NCBI GenBank assembly: GCA_036936605.1
Contig: JAUPFV010000002.1
Location: 254,345,305 to 254,409,304 of the forward strand
DNA: 64,000 nucleotides
From: Limnanthes douglasii subsp. nivea
Taxonomy: Eukaryota; Streptophyta; Magnoliopsida; Brassicales; Limnanthaceae
Direction: 5' to 3'
The notes beneath the pieces were generated by a model. The model searched no databases. It had not been told where the DNA came from and saw only the letters and a list, made by a program, of their open reading frames with translations. The position numbers and the translations under genes were made by a program. Positions 42,500-55,353 of this stretch are shown one piece after another. The stretch's first letter is position 1. Each line of letters starts with the position of its first letter.

Positions 42500-45400
42500 A
42501 AGATGAACAACTTAGTAGTTAAATCCCTGAGATATTCAGAGATAAAAAATGTTACTAAATCAAGATCTAGATGATCAAGATTCTCAACTAGAATCTTAGA
42601 AGAATCAATAACAAGGCCACGGTCATAAGGCTCAATTCTATTATCTCTGAAGAAAATATTTATGTTCTTGCTATTTAATAACCCATGACTAAATTTGATA
42701 ACATGCTTTCTATTTCTAACAAACTGGATTTTGATCATTGCACAAAAAATTCATCTAATAAAATTTGGTGTTTCTGGAAAAAAGATTTCAATGTTAAAGT
42801 CATCTTAAACCATGACCAATGCATTCACTTTGATATCTCTGTTTCTTATCTTAACCTTAACTTTATGCTAACTTTGGTCTATGCTAAGTGCCAGTCTTAT
42901 AACAGGAGGGAGCCGTGGAACACCCTAAAGGATATCTCTAACACTACTGATAACAACCTCTGCGCTATCATGGAAGACTTCAATGCTACTGTCTCCCCTG
43001 ATGAGCAAATTGGGTGTTTAAATTACTCTATGGAAAGTGCTGAAGACTTCTCTGACATGATTAGGGAATTCAATTTGGAGGATGTGGGTTACTGTGGTTC
43101 CAAATTAACTTGGAATAAAAACTCTAAGTGGAAGAGACTAGACAGATTTCTTGTGAACTCTAACAGGTCTAATCACTTTAGTGATACTAAAGTGATGCAT
43201 ATAGCTTGGACTTGCTCATACCATAACCCTCTATGCATCACTATTAGTAACGATATTACCATGTATCATAAAAGCTTTAAGTTTCTTGATATGTGGATCG
43301 TAGATCCCGAGTTCCTCCCATTTGTAGAGTCTAACTGGAATAAAAGGCTTGATAGTTTTCCTATCTTTGTGTTCTGGAAAAAAATTAAATAGACTGAAGC
43401 ATGGTCTTAAGGTCTGGAACAAGTCCCATTTTGGCAATATCTTTGTTAAAGTTCAAAAGGCTGAGCTTTATGTCAAGGAAATAAAAATCTACCACCAAAT
43501 TAACACTAATGTTGACTCTAAATGCAGACTATCTAAAGCTAATGTTGATCTTCTCTTAGCTTTAAACATGGAGGAAAGCTACTGGTATAAAAAAACTACA
43601 CTACTTGGCTCAATGAAGGGGACAAGAACACTAAACTTTTTCACAGCTTTGTGAAAAAGAAAAAGAAAAAGAACATGATTAACAGTATAAAAGATGAAGA
43701 TAAATCGCTTACTGATAAAGCATCTATTGGGAACTCTATTGTTAAGTATTTCAAAACTCGTCTTACTGATCATCCTTATCTCTGCAAAGATATTGAAGAC
43801 AATATTATGAATAACAGTAATTTCTATTGTATTCATAAAACCATCACTGATGAGGATAACAATTATCTTATGTCTCTTCCTAGTGAAAAGGAAATTCAAG
43901 ACATTATCAATAACTTAAGCCCTTGCAGAGCTGCTGTGATGGATGGGTTAAATGGTAACTTCTACAAAACTCGCTGGTTTATTATTAAAAAAGACCTCTG
44001 CCTTGTTATGATTGACTTTATGGAAGGGAAAAAAATCCCAAATGGGGTCCTTGCTACAGGAATCTGCCTTATTCCTAAAGGCTCTAATCCTACCACCTGG
44101 AAGGACTACATGCCAATTAGCCTTTGTAGCCTTCTGAATATGATTATGTCAAAACTTATTAACAATAGGTTATCTCTTATGCTTCCTAAAGATATTTCTA
44201 ATAATTAAGGGGCTTTTATCCCTAATAATGCAATCCATGATCATATCTTGATTGCAAAAGAGTTAATCTATGACTTAAACAGAAATAAAAACTCTGACAA
44301 TATCCTTATTCAACTGGACATGTCCACAGCTTTTGATAAGCTTTCTCACTCCTTTATACTTAAGGTCCTGAATTGATTTGGGTTCTCTGACAACTTCATT
44401 AGACTTATTAAAAGTCTTATAAGCCCTGTCAATGTTTCCATGTTGATTAATGGATGTGTCTATGATTACTTCAAAACCAACAGAGGACTTAGACAAAGGG
44501 ATCCATCATCCCTCAGTCTCTTCATATTTCCTGAATAAGTATTCATAAGAGGTATTAACAGTCCATTTAAGGAAAACAACAATATGAATTATCATACTAG
44601 AAGTATTCATAAGAGGTATTAACAGTCCGTTTAAGGAAAACAGCAATATGAAATATGAATTATTCATATTTCCTGAATAAGTATTCATATTTCCTGATAA
44701 TCCCTAGTTTGGTATTTGCAGACGACATTCTAATTTTTACAAACAACTTAGTTAAAACAATCAGAAATTGTTTTACAAAACTATTAGAATGCTTCTTGTC
44801 AATCTATAAACAAAGACAAAACTAAGATTATCTATCCTTCTAGGATAAATAATGTTAGAGTTGCCACTATTACTAACCTTTCAGGGTTCAGCACCAGCTC
44901 CATTCCCACTGAATACTTGGGGATCACCATAAGCAACAAAAACAACTGCAACAATTTTATTAATCTCATCAACAAAATCAACAAGAAAATAAAAGAATGG
45001 GAAGATACAAGCCTTTCCTTTGCTGGAAGACTTAACTTGATAGATACGGTTATGATGCTAATTGTCAATTACTAGATCCAGAAGACCACTATCCCCAAGA
45101 CTGTTACTTAGAAAATTGAAACCATCTTCAATAAATTCCTCTAGGGTTCTTCCTCTACTAAAAAAGAGAATCCACTAGTCTTCTTGGCATAATATTTGCA
45201 AGCCCTACAAAGAATGAGGTTTAAATATTAGGAATATAAATGATTTACATAGCTCTTATTCTTGTAAATTATGGCTAAATTTCAGGAATAACAAAATCCT
45301 TTGGGCTAACCTGATGCAAAGGACCTACTGTAACAAGCTTCATCCTAAACAAGTCTCTGTAAATAAACCATGCTCTAATACTTGAAAAAAGATCATCAAC

Positions 45401-46680
45401 ATCAGACATGTAGCAGAGCAACATATATCTTGGAGGCTTGGTGAGGGTAATATAGAATTCTGGCTTGAGAATTGGTATGGAAATCCTCCTTTGATATCAT
45501 GTGAAGAAAACTGCAACAACACATGTTATAATCAGCAACTTGTTATCGATTTTTGGGGAAAAATTATTGGGACTATAACAAGTTAAAAATCTTTCTAAAA
45601 AATGATGTTATTGACAAGATTAAGAAACTCTCTATACATCAAAATCAGGAAGACACCATTATTTCGAATCTCTTTAGGGACTCTAAGTTTAATACTAAGT
45701 TTACTTAGGATCACCTCAGGACTAAACACAATAGATCTGACATTTTTGGTAAAATGTGGAACTCTATTGTTCCTAAACAAATTATTTTCTCTCTTGGAAA
45801 CTCCTTCATAATTATATCCCTATTGATACTATTATATAAAAGAGGAATTTCTATTTGGCTTCTAAATGTCAGTTTTGCAACAATATAGAGAGTCCTAAAC
45901 ATCTTTTCATAAAGTGTGATTTTGCTTGGACCATTTGGAGTCATTTTGCTAAATTTTTTAGCATTAAAATCCAAAAGTTTATAACCATAGCTCATATGCT
46001 TAAGGTCTGATTTTGGTCTACTAATGCTAAGGTCCACATCAGGACCATTATTCCTATTATTATTTTTTGGACTGTTTGGAAATATAGGAATCATACCAAA
46101 ATTAACAACAAAAGGATCACCTCAGAGTTGGCTATCAGGTATAGTATCAATGTTATTCTTAGTTTGGACAACTCTAACTGCCTAAGGTACAAGAATTGGT
46201 GCAAGGACCATAATGTGGCTATATCTTGGGGCCGTAAAAACACTATAAGACAGAAATCTATCTACTACAAATGGATGCTTCATAGTCGAAATTATATGAA
46301 GCTTAATACTGATGCGGCTTGCCTGAGAAATGGGAAAAATGGAGGTGGTATTCTAATCAGAGACTCTCAGGGTAATATTGTTCTTGGTGCTACTAACTTA
46401 TATGAAAAGCTCAATCCTATCATGGCTGAATCAAGGGCTCTACTAGATGGGCTCCTTCTGTGTAAGGAAAATAACTGGACTAAGCTGGAAATCGAAACTG
46501 ATTCTCATGTTTTAGTTAATATGTTGGCTAGTGGGAACTGTCCTTAATATTTGAATCAAACCCTCACTTGCTGCAGAAAGCTAATAAATTCTAACATGAC
46601 TATTACTAGCATTTCAAGGATCCAAAATATGGCAGCGGACTAGCTTGCCAAATGAACCTTGAAATGCAAAATGAGAACCC
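42500..46680 (+). pseudogene. LINE ORF2 (endonuclease, reverse transcriptase, zf-RVT, RNase H)
   Basis: Endonuclease motifs: AIMEDFNATV (about 42970), YCGSKLTWNKNSKWKRLDRFL (43090-43150) and SYHNPL where active enzymes have SDHxP, so a catalytic Asp is lost. RT motifs: FIPNNAIHDHILIAKEL, LIQLDMSTAFDKLSH (about 44310) and VFADDILIF (44712). An internal duplication at 44540-44690 sits between RT motifs and destroys the frame. A zf-RVT segment CQFCNNIESPKHLFIKC lies near 45870. RNase H at 46290-46650 has KLNTDAACLR, MAESRALL, LEIETDSHVL and AAD.LAK, all four acidic positions. The whole is dead but each domain is recognisable. Confidence 0.82.
44540..44700. repeat. Tandem duplication inside the LINE reverse transcriptase
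   Basis: A roughly 65-bp unit (attcataagaggtattaacagtcc...) occurs at about 44546 and 44609. Copies of the word attcatatttcctgaat occur at its edges in direct and inverted form (ttcatatttcctga three times). It adds stops to the RT. Confidence 0.75.
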
Positions 46681-47737
46681 AGTTTAATGACTTTGAAGAA
46701 CTAAACACTTTAAAAGTTATTACATTTCTTGAAAGCCTTAATCTGGGCTATTTTTGTATTGAAGATTAAATATGTCAATAAATCAGTTCCAATGTTCTTG
46801 AATTTTAAATTGTTTTTATCAAAATTATTTACCTTTTAATCATATTTTGACGGTCCTGTTGTTGTCTTCCTGAGCTTTTCCTTCAGCATATGTTTCCTGA
46901 TTCATAATAACTAACTGATCAACTAACAATTAAGCAGGTTGAGCCTGACTTAATTTTTTTGTTTTGCAGAATTCTTATTCCTTTTCCCTGATGTGGCGAC
47001 CTATCATTTCCTCTGGGATTCAAGAAGGGTTTGAAGAGGGATTTAAAAAGGGTATTATGAGGAACAGCTCACATCTCCATAGATTGAGTTGTTCTTCACC
47101 TGCTGGAGACTCCTTTACCATTTGGAGTCTCTCTGTCAACGGTTTGAGAAGGCTCTTGAGTTGATTGGCTACGCTGCTCGCATTGCCAATCAGGGCTCTT
47201 CTCCTCCTGGAATTGAACGTGCTAAAACCCTTCTTATTCGACGGATCCTAAAATTCCGCTTCAATCATCTTGTTATCTCTTGCGCTGAGTGACATGCATG
47301 GATCTTCAGCCATCTCCTTCTAAGCCGATGGATGGATCTTTGGGATGGAAAAATCATTTTCTTAAGCTTGTTTCTTGGGCGGCTTATTCAACCTCTTCAT
47401 TGATTGCCTTACTTGGTGGAGCTTCTTTTGTGTTTTCTACCGAATTCAAAATTGACGATATATGAGGGTACCGGTGGAAGGGATATGGATTCCCTCTTTA
47501 TGCTCGATTAATTTTTCCAAATTGAATCTTTTGTTAGACTAGATCTTCTCTTGGCTGGTGGTGATGTTCTCTCTCTAAGAACTCGGTGTACGCTTCAGAA
47601 GATATGGATGGTGTGCAGTCTAGGGGTAGTTGTTTTCTCTTCGAAACAGATCATTGTTTTTAGCTCTCTAGCCTTTTGTACTTTTAGCCTATTTTGGGCC
47701 CCTATTTAAATCAAGTTGGTTTATCTTTAAAAAAATC

Positions 47738-48250
47738 AATTACTAATATACAAACGACTTTTAATTATATCATTGTATTATATCATATTTCACTTTTGAC
47801 TTTACGAAACCTCAACGCAGTCTATTTATTAAATCATTATAATTTAAAAATAAAAACAAATACTGACATTGTAAGTTAGTAACAAATAAAATATTTTTTT
47901 ACACATCCAAGAAAATAACATAAAAATTAAAAAGATAAATTTATGTTTTTTTCCTCTTCTAGTTTAGTATGTTTAAATTGTATAGTCTTTTTGTTATGTT
48001 TTTTAATTCAATGTTTTGCTTTTAAAATTATTGGTTTGGGTTTTGATATTTGAATTTTTTTATGATTTAGTTTTTGAATTAGGCAAAACTTAAAAATTTA
48101 GTCATTGATTTGTCAATGTCTATAAATTTGGTCTCCGATGAGTAGGGTTTTTTGGTGTCAAAGACTAAATTTATAGATTTTGCAAAGTCGAAGAATCTAG
48201 AACGGTGACCTATTATCGATGGACTAAATGAAAAAACAAATCAAGATTAA
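47738..48250. other. AT-rich intergenic stretch
   Basis: No gene seen. A pair of inverted words (tctataaatttggtct near 48118 and agactaaatttatagatt near 48162) could be a small foldback repeat. Confidence 0.4.
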
Positions 48251-48667
48251 TGACCTCAGAAAATCCTTAGTGAAGTTCAGAAGCGGAAATGTTCGTAGGA
48301 GAGGATCAGACTAGGGAATATTCGTGTGTAGTGACATCGAATAATGAAATCAGTGGTTACTATAAAGGAAAAGAGACAAAAAGAATAAATGTAGCAATAA
48401 TTGACTAATCATTGGCCATTTCCCCAAAAGGGAATGTCCTTTATATAGTAAATGAGGTAGGTAGTAAAATTACATAATTACCATCATAAAAGTGGATTCC
48501 TCACCCATTATTTGACTACTGACAGACAAGTTCTTGGGGTGTATCATTTGACCCCTCTATATCTTATGTTTGCTTTACTTTGGTCCTTAACCACTATATA
48601 TATAAACCTTGGTCTCATTTGTGGAATAAATTATATATTGATCACCTATATTTTCCTTCCCTTATCA
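48251..48667 (-). repeat. 3' LTR of a third Tat-type element
   Basis: In element orientation (minus) it begins TGATAAGGGAAGG right after the purine tract ggggctac and has a TATA box ctatataaagg near 48445. The antisense gene starts about 590 bp inside it, as in the other copies. The far end (about 48251) is approximate because no partner LTR is present. Pol is missing to the right, replaced by the F-box array. Confidence 0.5.
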
Positions 48668-49020
48668 GTAGCCCCGTAGTCCATGTACAGATTCCGAGCG
48701 TGGACTACAGTTTCTTTATGACCCTGGTCGGATCAGAAGCCTTTGCCCCTAGGAATTTGTCTACTCAGGTTGGAAACTTCAGCCTCTTGGTGAAAATCTG
48801 ATTGGGTCGGAAACTTTAGCCTCTTGGTGAAAGTCTGATAGGGTCAGAAACTTTAGCCTTTTGGTGAAAGTCTAATAGGGTCGGATCAGAAATATTTGCA
48901 ATGCTGACCTCACCTCTAGTCACAATGACCTCACCTAAGAAATCATTTCCTTTAGGCTCGCGTTCCCCTTCTTTACTATTATCGAGTCAGAGATTTTTTA
49001 GGCGGCGAAATTCCAACTGA

Positions 49021-49142
49021 ACACGTGTCACGCTTTCGCCCAACTCACCAGCGTGTCTTTTGAGGTGGTTTGACATCGGGTGGCGTGTCAAAATACCGTT
49101 TCTCTTTAACTGTTCACCTTCTGGTCCCTTTCATTATAAATA
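49021..49142 (+). promoter_or_regulatory. Candidate antisense promoter, third copy (G-box + TATA)
   Basis: The ACACGTGT palindrome at 49021-49028 and TATAAATA at 49135-49142 lie upstream of the ATG at 49253, repeating the arrangement of the other copies. Confidence 0.5.
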
Positions 49143-49252
49143 CCTGCCTCTTTCTTTGAGTGAAGGTTTTTTTTATTTCTACTTGTCTTTTCGAAAACAT
49201 TTGTTCTAGAGAGAAAGAACGTCTCTAAGCCAACTTCTTGTTCTGCATTTAC

Positions 49253-51095
49253 ATGTTTGTCGAGTTTGTCAATCTCGAAAGGTATAAACTCTGGAGGTAG
49301 TTCAACATTTCCAACCGAATCGGCACTCTAGACCCCCTGCTGCAAGAGAGTATCCTTCACCATCAGAAATTTGGGAGTCAAACTTTCGTGATAACTGGTC
49401 TCCCATCCGTGAACGCTCCCTCAGTCTTACAACACCTTCCCCCGGTCAAGCTCGCCTTTGTAATAGCGGGGTTGAGCCTTCTGCATCTTCAACACCTCTT
49501 GAGTTTCCTTCTCGACCTTCTCCCTTCATAATAATGGGTGGCGAGAGATGAAGACCGACCGCTAAGGATACTAAAAATCATGCTAAAAAAAAGTCACCCG
49601 ACCCAACAGCAAAATTGGTTAGGACGAGGATTTCTGCTTTAGCATCGACTCCCCAAGTAACCGCACAGGGGTCACCGCAGACGACTCCAGAAGTGAACCC
49701 TATGAGACCTTTGACAAGAGGTGTCCGACCAGAGCCATCCCTAACATCCATTATTGAACTTCAGGAGATGAACTTGACCGATGAGCCTGATGATGATAAT
49801 GAGCAACCTGACATGGTAGTGGTCGAAGCACAATATCTTCAGGTTGTTCCTACTGCCATATTTCCCCCTAGATTATCCGAGTCGGTTCATGCTGCTTCTT
49901 CTCCTCCCTTTGATCCTACCACCGGTCCACCCCCTCAAAACGGTGAGACTTCCTTGGTAAAGGGCAAGAAGAAAAAGAAGCGTACCACATGTTTGCCTTC
50001 GAACATAAAGGATATTTTAGGCGAAAACCTATGTGGCATTGAGTCTAAACATCTCTTGGAGCTGTATAGAGTGAAGTATATATATATATTTTCATCCGAC
50101 TGAGGAATTCAAACTAAGAGACCGTTGGGGGATTCCGAGAAACATCACAATCTGATTTCCTACCGTCGGTGAAATTTTGTTGTCAGCCCAAAACAATGAG
50201 CTAGTTATTTATACCGAGCTCATGAACTGGGGTCTTTGTCTGCCCTTTGACCCTTCCCTGGTTGACTACTTTCACCTGATCAGATTGTGTCCCTCTCAGG
50301 TCGGAGCCAACATGTGGTACACACTTATGGCTTGTATTATGGCCTCCAGGATCTCTGAGATCGCTTTTACCATGGAGTAACTTGTCTCCGTCTCGGGTGT
50401 GGCCAATAATTCCCACTACCCATTCTACTCGCTCGGTTTTGCCAGGAAACTTAAAGTAATCAAAGATTTTTTAGAGGCGGATAAGAAGTGGAAGCAACAG
50501 TTTGTATTCATCTCCGGGCTGTGGGAGACTGGATTTGAAGACTCTGAGGACCTCCCGCATCGGTTAACGCTAAAATGGTCCGGGCAGGGTAAGTATTTCC
50601 ATTTTACTTTTTTCGAGTCGTCATAGTCGGAAGTTCTCTAACTTTGTTTCTTTTACAGCCATGAAAGGGATTGCTAAGTCCTTTAAACGTCATGCCAAAG
50701 CAGGCAAATATATTTTCAAGAAACTAAGCGTTTGGGCAGGCGAGCACTGGGATCACAAATTTCATCAGAGCTTCCTTCTGATGAACTTTATCAAAAACAA
50801 TCTCTGGTGATGCAAACTAAGTGACAAAAAGTCTGTATCTGAGCTTATGATGCCTCCCTTAAGCGACGACGTCCTCAAATTCTTAGAATGCTTAGATAAT
50901 GCGGTCTACTTTCCTACTCGTGCTCGGGCTCCGAATCATCAAGATGTCAAAAAACCCGAGGAGGAGGAAGAGGAGACCAAAGAGGAAGCCAAATCGGAAG
51001 GTGATGCTCCCTAAGAGCGAGGATTTAACACTCAAGGGGGTTCTCAACATGAGGCTCGGGGTGGTCCCCAAGAAGAGGTGCAAGGTGGTCTTCTA
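49253..51095 (+). pseudogene. Antisense extra gene of the third Tat element, truncated
   Basis: It starts near ATG 49253 and is read with stops through a Pro/Ser/Thr-rich region (49620-50040). The conserved core follows (LMNWGLCLPFDPSLV, LCPSQVGANMWYTLM, CIMASRISE, QQFVFISGLWETG; 50180-50560). An intron at 50589-50658 has GTAAGT and TTTTACAG ends. Exon 2 reads MKGIAKSFKRHAKAG, LSVWAGEHWDHKFHQSFL and a Glu/Lys-rich tail. A TAA lies about 80 bp before the end. At 51096 the sequence switches, in the same reading frame, to the C-terminal part of an F-box-type protein. The coiled-coil tail present at 12 kb is absent. Confidence 0.72.
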
Positions 51096-51458
51096 GAAGA
51101 GTTTTCTTCCTCTACACCTAACTTTGGGATTCCAAAGTGCACGAGTATGATTGAACTTGGAGAATGCATGGTTCTAGGGCTAGAAAGAGAGATTTTAGGG
51201 CACCAACCTCTGAAAAAGGTTTGGATAGTTAAAGAGAATCAAAGACAATTGGATCTTATTCATATTGGTGGAGAAGAGCCCAACGATGAATTTGGTGGAG
51301 AAGAGCCCAACGATGAATTTGATATCTACTATTATTACGTAGAAGACAAAGGATCTGAGTGGACAATTTCAAAGAAGGGTATAACACAAAAGGATAGAAG
51401 TTCCTTCGGTAATATCTACAAATGCAGGAGGACCCTACTATCTCTCCAAGACTTTTAA
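51096..51458 (+). pseudogene. F-box-associated (FBA) protein fragment, copy A
   Basis: C-terminal 120 codons of the protein encoded at 56903-57880, from EEFSSSTPNFGIPK to LLSLQDF, more than 90 percent identical by eye. It joins the Tat antisense gene at a shared GAAGAG hexamer. The rest of the gene is missing, so it has no promoter of its own and no F-box. Confidence 0.85.
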
Positions 51459-51985
51459 ACCGACTCTGTCTACTCTTTTATTCATTTCAAAATTGTGGAT
51501 TTTATTTCAAATCGAATCACACGAGACTTCAAATTGAATTGTCTGATGAAGAGTTTATCTTTCCAAAACTTTTAAACCTACTTTGTCTACTTTTTTATTC
51601 ATTTCAAAAGTGGGGATTTTGTTTCAGATCGAATTACAAGGAGCTGCAAATCGAATTGTATGATGAGGAGTTTACTCTTTTATTCATTTACTATACAAAT
51701 ATTGTCATTAGTTTTCATTTTTTTTATTTAAAAAAAAGAATCAATCAACATCTGCTTAGTCCACACCTATAAAATGGAGACTTAGCTCAACCCAACCGTT
51801 GCATAGATTTCTTTTTAAAATCCGTCCGAGTTCAGTAACATTAAACTTTATGTATAGTTATTAACAATATGTTTGAAATTGATTATTCAGCCCTTAGTAA
51901 TGTAAGATGAAAACACACAATTGTTTTTTTTTCAACTAAATAAAATCTTTTTAGTGTTTGCTTTATTTGTTATATTCAAAAAAAA
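51459..51985. repeat. 3' flank of FBA copy A
   Basis: Matches the 3' flank of copy B (57881-58405). It contains an approximately 110-bp tandem duplication (ctactcttttattcatttc... at about 51470 and 51582). No separate gene seen. Confidence 0.7.
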
Positions 51986-53071
51986 TTAATTGTTACGTAA
52001 CTCCATACATATACATTTATCAAAGAATGAATTGAGTGTAGTGTTGTTAAGAAAAAACAAAAATAATAGAGGCTTTAGAGTTTACATTTTACTTTATTGT
52101 TATGCTTTATTTTGTTTTGTTTAATCTTATGCTTTAGAAAGAATAGTCTATGAAAATTTGAGTGTTCAGTTTACATGTCTAAACCAAATGACTTACATCG
52201 CCCAAATTTTAAGAATTCATTTTAATTTAGGAATAGCTAAGTTGAGTAGTGTTGTGACCTTGAAACCTGATAAATACCCATTCTTTTATTAGTACTATGT
52301 TGTTCGCCTCTAAATTGCTAGTTTGGTTACCGTAGTAAATACACATTCTTTTATTAGTACTATGTTGTTTCGCCACTAATTTGCTGGTTTGGTTACCCTG
52401 GTAAATACCCATTTTTGTATTAGTATTATGTTGTTCGCCTCTATTGTAGACTTATTTTAGCAGAATTATGCTCTCTGTCTAGCCGGCGACCATACCACTG
52501 GTCGTTGCGATTTAGTTTGTGTACTTACGTCTGCTAATGTTTTTTGAAACCCCTTCGAGGACCTCTCGTTCTCCACACGCTCACGAGTTCCGATGATGGT
52601 TATTGGATTTGTCATTTAGTTCAATTTTCTTTATGAAGTTCCCAGTCAAGTTAGACATATGTTCTCCTGGTTGGGTTGCCGTCCATTGTAAGTCACCGTT
52701 TTGTTTGGTGGTCAACAATATTTTGTTAGATGATCAGTGGAATATGTATGTTATTCTTTGTTGTAGTTATGTGAAAAGGTATGCTATGTTTATGTATACT
52801 TTTTGTACTTATTTGTAAATCGAAGGATGCTTCAATGTACGAGGTAAACAATCCTTTCATTTTAATTTAATATTTTCAATACCAAAAAATAATATGGATT
52901 TTGAATTTTATTGAAAATCACATACAACATATAATTTTTTTAGAATACTCTTAAAAACACAATAAACATGCGACAAATGCACAATTTTCAATAAAATTAA
53001 TTCTACTATTTGTTATTTTTAACCTTTATAATTCAATATTTTTCAACCCCTCACCTAAAAAGAAATTCTAA

Positions 53072-53131
<60 letters not shown>

Positions 53132-53673
53132 GTTTGGATTTTTTTTAAAGTCCAAGTTCGCAATCATCTTAATTTCAGAACTAAAAAATTATATTTTTGC
53201 AACTAAATAACATTTTTTTAAAACTTATTTTGCAATCAAATTGCACGTAATTTCGCAACTCTATTTTTTAAATAGAAAATTAGTTGTTTTGTACCCAATT
53301 AACATTTATTTTCATACAACAAGTTTGTATTTTATTTTTCACAAACAGACTTATTTAGTAACTTATTTTCACAAAACAAGTTTGTATTTTATTTTTTCAC
53401 AATCAAACTTATTCAGGAACCAAAGTTCTATTTCCGCAAGTATTTTATTTTTGCAACACATTTGCACAAATTTTCGCAACTAAACAACAACTATTTTTTC
53501 ACAACCAAATTATACGTAATTTCACAACTACATAACCATTTTTTGCAACCAAATTATGTGTAATTTCGCTACTATAAAGCAGTTGCTTTTTCGCAACCAA
53601 TTTACATGTAATTTTGCAACTAAAAAAATCAAAATATATCTTTCATGGATCCAGTTTTGTTTGTCTTAAAAAT
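51986..53673. repeat. 1.69-kb tandem block, copy A
   Basis: Begins ttaattgttacg and is repeated next door at 53674. It contains three 65-bp units (taaatacccattcttttatt..., 52271-52440), an (AC)n-(TA)n microsatellite (53071-53125) and a T-rich region with recurring aatttcgcaact / gcaaccaaatt words (53160-53640). Non-coding as far as can be seen. Confidence 0.85.
53071..53125. repeat. (AC)n(TA)n microsatellite
   Basis: About 20 bp of AC followed by about 35 bp of TA. The corresponding place in copy B has a longer AC run and a short AT run, and copy C has almost none. Confidence 0.9.
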
Positions 53674-54739
53674 TTAATTGTTACGTATCTCCATACATAT
53701 ACATTTATCAAAGAATGAATTGAGTGTAGTGTTGTTAAGAAAAAACAAAAATAATAGAATCAGAGACTAGGCTTTAGAGTTTACATTTTACTTTATTGTT
53801 ATGCTTTATTGTGTTTTGTTTAATCTTATGCTTTTGAAAGAATAGTTTATAAAAATTTGAGTGTTCTGTTTACATATCTAAACCAAATGACTTACATTGC
53901 CCAAATTTTAAGAATTCATTTTATTTTAGCAATAGCTAAGTTGAGTAGTGTTGTGACCTTGAAACCTAGTAAATACCCATTCTTTTATTAGTACTATGTT
54001 GTTCGCCTCTAATTTGCTAGTTTGGTTACCCTAGTAAATACACAGTCTTTTATTAGTACTATGTTGTTTCGCCTCTAATTTGCTGGTTTGGTTACCCTGG
54101 TAAATACCCATTATTTTATTAGTATTATGTTGTTCGCATGTATTGTAGACTTATTTTAGCAGAATTATGCTCTCTGTCTAGCCGGCGACCATACCACTCG
54201 TCGTTGCGATTTAGTTTGTGTACTTATATCTGCTGATGTTTTTTGAAACCCCTTCGAGGACTTCTCGTTCTCCACACGCTCATGAGTTCCGATGATGGTC
54301 ATTGGATTTTTCATTTAGTTCAATTTTCTTTGTGAAGTCCCCACTCAAGTTAGACATATGTTCTCCTGGTTGGGTTGTCGTCCTTTGTAAGTCACAATTT
54401 TGTTCGGTGGTCAACAATTTTTTGTTCGATGATCATTGGAATATGTATGTTATTCTTTGTTGTATTTATGTGAAAAGGTATGTTATGTTTATGTATACCT
54501 TCAATGTACGAGGTAAACAATCTTTTCATTTAAATGTAATATTTTCAATACCAAAAAATAATATGGATTTTGAAATTTATTAAAAATCACATACAACATA
54601 TAAAATTTCTAGAATACTCCTGAAAAGACAATAAACATGTGACACATGCACAATTTTCAATAAAATTAATTTTGCTATTTGTTATTTTTAACCTTTATAA
54701 TTCAATATTTTTCAAACCCTCACCTAAAAATAAATTCTA

Positions 54740-54782
<43 letters not shown>

Positions 54783-55353
54783 TAAAGAATTACAAAATAA
54801 AATCTATGATGGATATGTTTGGATTTTTTCAAAGTCCAAGTTCGCAATCATCTTAATTTCAGAACTAAAAAATTATATTTTTGCAACTAAATAACAATTT
54901 TTTTTAAACTTATTTTGCAACCAAATTGCACGTAATTTCGCAACTCTATTTTTTAAATAGAAAATTAATTGTTTTTTACCCAATTAACATTTATTTTCAT
55001 TCAACAAGTTTGTATTTTATTTTTCACAATCACACTTTTTAGTAACTTGTTTTCACAAAACAAATTTGTATTTTATTTTTTCACAATCAAACTTATTCAG
55101 GAACCAAAGTTCTATTTTCGCAAGTATTTTATTTTTGCAACATATTTGCACACATTTTTGCAACTAAACAACAACTATTTTTTCACAACCAAACTATAAG
55201 TAATTTCACAACTACATAACCATTTTTTTGCAACCGAATTATGCGTAATTTCGCTACTATACATCAATTGCTTTTTCGCAACCAATTTACATATAATTTT
55301 GCAACTAAAAAATTTAAATATATCTTTCATGGATCCAGTTTTGTTCGTCTTAA
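53674..55353. repeat. 1.68-kb tandem block, copy B
   Basis: Second copy of 51986-53673. It contains the same 65-bp triplet (about 53970-54140), an (AC)n microsatellite (54741-54770) and the gcaac-rich region. Its 3' half is closer to copy C than to copy A. Confidence 0.85.

Larger units (their letters stand above)
41107..47737 (+). mobile_element. L1-type LINE with RNase H, decayed
   Basis: About 6.6 kb, starting directly beside the MITE. It has a pyrimidine-rich 5' leader (41140-41285), ORF1 with DUF4283 and CCHC zinc finger, and ORF2 with endonuclease, RT, a Cys/His (zf-RVT) domain and RNase H. The 3' tail contains cttttgtacttttagcc followed by a short A run at about 47729-47735, as in plant L1 elements. 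The word taatata occurs on both sides (41105 and 47753) and may be the target duplication. Many stops show it is inactive. Confidence 0.8.

Noticed and set aside
46964..47292. Separate small genes after the LINE RNase H
   Set aside because: The frames are short and unconserved. The stretch ends with the typical plant L1 3' tail, so it is best read as LINE 3' UTR.
51966..53673. Coding genes in the T-rich tandem blocks
   Set aside because: The only open frames are short, start with varied codons, differ between copies and follow base composition. No domain is recognisable.
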